Assembly: GCA_050329575.1 (NCBI GenBank)
Contig: JBHJOP010000139.1
Coordinates: forward strand, 1-6,460
Length of the DNA stretch: 6,460 nt
Source: JAUXFS01 sp050329575
Lineage (GTDB): Bacteria > Pseudomonadota > Alphaproteobacteria > Rhodospirillales > Defluviicoccaceae
Direction: 5' to 3'
In this document: positions 5,849 through 6,460 of the stretch, one piece after another
Layout of the letters: the number at the start of each line of letters is the position of its first letter
How positions within the stretch are numbered: position 1 is the first letter of the stretch
The notes under the pieces: generated by a model
What the model saw: only the letters and a program-made list of their open reading frames with translations
The model's database searches: none
Told to the model about the DNA's origin: nothing
Position numbers and translations under genes: made by a program

Positions 5849-5966
5849 AAACGGCAAAAAACATGTTTTCTGCCAGAGGGTTGCAGAAGATGGCCGGGGT
5901 CCGTTGCGGCGCCCGAACCGCCGCTCCCTCCCGATCGACGACGGCCGAGACTCTCTCGCGTTTCAT
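5838..5966 (-). CDS. possible 42-residue small protein
   Basis: On the minus strand an ATG at 5966-5964 is preceded after 4 bases by a full Shine-Dalgarno, GGAGG (5975-5971). The frame encodes 42 residues, starting M-K-R-E-R-V-S-A-V-V and ending F-F-A-V-L-T-T, with TGA at 5840-5838 inside repeat module B. It starts 54 bases after the stop of the minus-strand gene and could be its distal partner. Codon third positions are less GC-rich than in the real genes here, and the frame runs through the palindrome and one repeat unit. No family is recognised; it may well be chance. Confidence 0.2.
   Translation of the reverse strand: MKRERVSAVVDREGAAVRAPQRTPAIFCNPLAENMFFAVLTT
5853..5874. promoter_or_regulatory. 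22-bp near-perfect palindrome centred on ACATGT
   Basis: GGCA, one base, AAAACATGTTTT, one base, TGCC: every position pairs with its mirror except the single flanking A/C pair (5857 and 5870). The 12-bp core is a perfect palindrome. It starts only 4 bases after the last TCGTCA unit of module B. The form suits a dimeric DNA-binding protein. As RNA it would form a weak, A/U-rich stem with a very small loop, so a terminator for the minus-strand gene is a poorer explanation. Confidence 0.55.
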
Positions 5967-6020
5967 GTATCCTCCGGCCGAGGCCGAAACAAGGAATATC
6001 ATCCTTTACACGACGCCCGC

Positions 6021-6460
6021 CTATCGCGCCGACCGGCCGCCGCCGAACAACGGGCCGGGGCTCGCCCGCAGACGCATCAGGTTCCGGTCCACCGCCCGCT
6101 CCCGGGTCTCGAGGATCGTCCGCTCCTGGTCCCGTTGCCGGCCGAGGATGCGCGGCCGGCCGGACGGATCCGCGCCGCGCCGCGCCGCCTGGGACGGCGG
6201 AATGCGGTCGAAGTCCCTGAGCTCGGCATCGAGGGCGTCGATCCGGGCGCGCAGCGCCTGCTTCTCCAGCACCAGCCGGTTGATGGCGTCGGCGCGCCGC
6301 CGCGCGGCCTCGCCGTCCTCGTCGGCGGACCGGCTCGCGGGAGCGAAGGCCCGCGACGGACCGGCGATGGGCGGCGGCGGGCCGGCCGTGTCGACGGCGC
6401 CCGAAGGGATGTCATCCACGGCCGGTCGGGTCTCGGCCGCCGCCGCCGGTTCGGCCTCGG
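6021..6460 (-). CDS. hypothetical protein with C-terminal coiled coil (partial, start outside the window)
   Basis: The frame is open from the right edge to TAG at 6023-6021, giving 145 visible residues of the C-terminus. A GTG at 6419 could be a start, but the frame continues upstream without a stop and with the same codon bias, so the gene probably begins beyond the window. The visible protein opens with an Ala/Pro/Glu-rich, probably disordered stretch. A heptad-like helix follows (I-N-R-L-V-L-E-K-Q-A-L-R-A-R-I-D-A-L, then D-A-E-L-R-D-F). After a Gly/Pro/Arg linker comes a second charged helix (Q-E-R-T-I-L-E-T-R-E-R-A-V-D-R-N-L-M-R-L). It ends in P-G-P-L-F-G-G-G. No signal peptide, catalytic motif or known domain can be seen in this part. 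GC at third positions is near 90%, which favours this frame over the open plus-strand frame opposite it. I do not recognise the family. Confidence 0.65.
   Translation of the reverse strand, partial: EAEPAAAAETRPAVDDIPSGAVDTAGPPPPIAGPSRAFAPASRSADEDGEAARRRADAINRLVLEKQALRARIDALDAELRDFDRIPPSQAARRGADPSGRPRILGRQRDQERTILETRERAVDRNLMRLRASPGPLFGGGRSAR

Larger units (their letters stand above)
5565..6020. other. non-coding region between convergent genes, repeat-rich
   Basis: The efflux operon ends on the left and a minus-strand gene ends on the right, so both face inward. No T-tailed terminator is visible. Weak stems include CCGCC/GGCGG (5568-5585), GCCA-A-CCC/GGG-TGGC (5601-5628), CGAGA/TCTCG (5946-5958) and AAGGA/TCCTT (5991-6006); the last is the only candidate just downstream of the minus-strand gene. 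Two TCGTCA arrays, four AT-rich patches and a long palindrome are listed separately. Composition swings sharply from GC-rich to AT-rich, unlike the flanking genes. Confidence 0.6.

Noticed and set aside
5565..6020. Insertion sequence or transposon remnant
   Set aside because: No transposase fragment, terminal inverted repeats or target-site duplication is visible around the repeats.
5863..6460. Plus-strand open frame starting in the palindrome and running off the right edge
   Set aside because: Its translation is Ser/Arg/Ala-rich without structure, and it lies opposite a frame with higher third-position GC and coiled-coil periodicity. I favour the minus strand, though not with certainty.

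Overview
The window comes from a very GC-rich bacterial chromosome. Codon third positions are almost all G or C, and only two short stretches (about 262-400 and 5642-5720, plus 5800-5870) are AT-rich. The MutL tail (QCSHGRPTYVELK...DIERLFGRR), the periplasmic transglutaminase-like cysteine peptidase and the overall composition suggest an alphaproteobacterium. That is inference from protein resemblance; there is no rRNA or other taxonomic marker here.

Layout, left to right. (1) 1-106: the last codons of mutL, on the plus strand. (2) 107-436: a non-coding region with a GC-rich first half carrying an 11-bp tandem repeat. Its AT-rich second half has nested inverted repeats, a candidate promoter and a second inverted repeat. 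(3) 437-1171: a secreted BTLCP/LapG-like cysteine peptidase with its Cys-His-Asp triad intact. (4) 1172-1311: a spacer with a strong GC hairpin just after the peptidase stop, and a palindrome touching the ribosome binding site of the next gene. (5) 1312-2409 and 2412-5564: a two-gene RND efflux operon, periplasmic adaptor then inner-membrane permease, separated by 2 bases. No outer-membrane channel gene is present, so the pump presumably uses a TolC-type protein encoded elsewhere. (6) 5565-6020: a 456-base region between convergent genes. It holds two arrays of the hexamer TCGTCA spaced 10-11 bp apart, dispersed copies of TCGCGACCGC and a near-perfect 22-bp palindrome. It also holds a possible minus-strand promoter and a 42-codon minus-strand ORF with a Shine-Dalgarno match. 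(7) 6021-6460: the C-terminal part of an unrecognised minus-strand protein with a coiled-coil segment, cut by the window edge.

How the parts relate. The adaptor and permease form one complex that exports substrates using the proton gradient; the substrate cannot be read from the sequence. The peptidase is a separate periplasmic enzyme, and nothing shows that it works with the pump beyond their shared strand and a 140-base gap. The least expected structure is the repeat region at 5629-5874. Its half-sites follow the helical pitch, like tandem sites for an OmpR/PhoB-type regulator or iterons. It lies where two genes converge, so it is not in the usual upstream position of either one.
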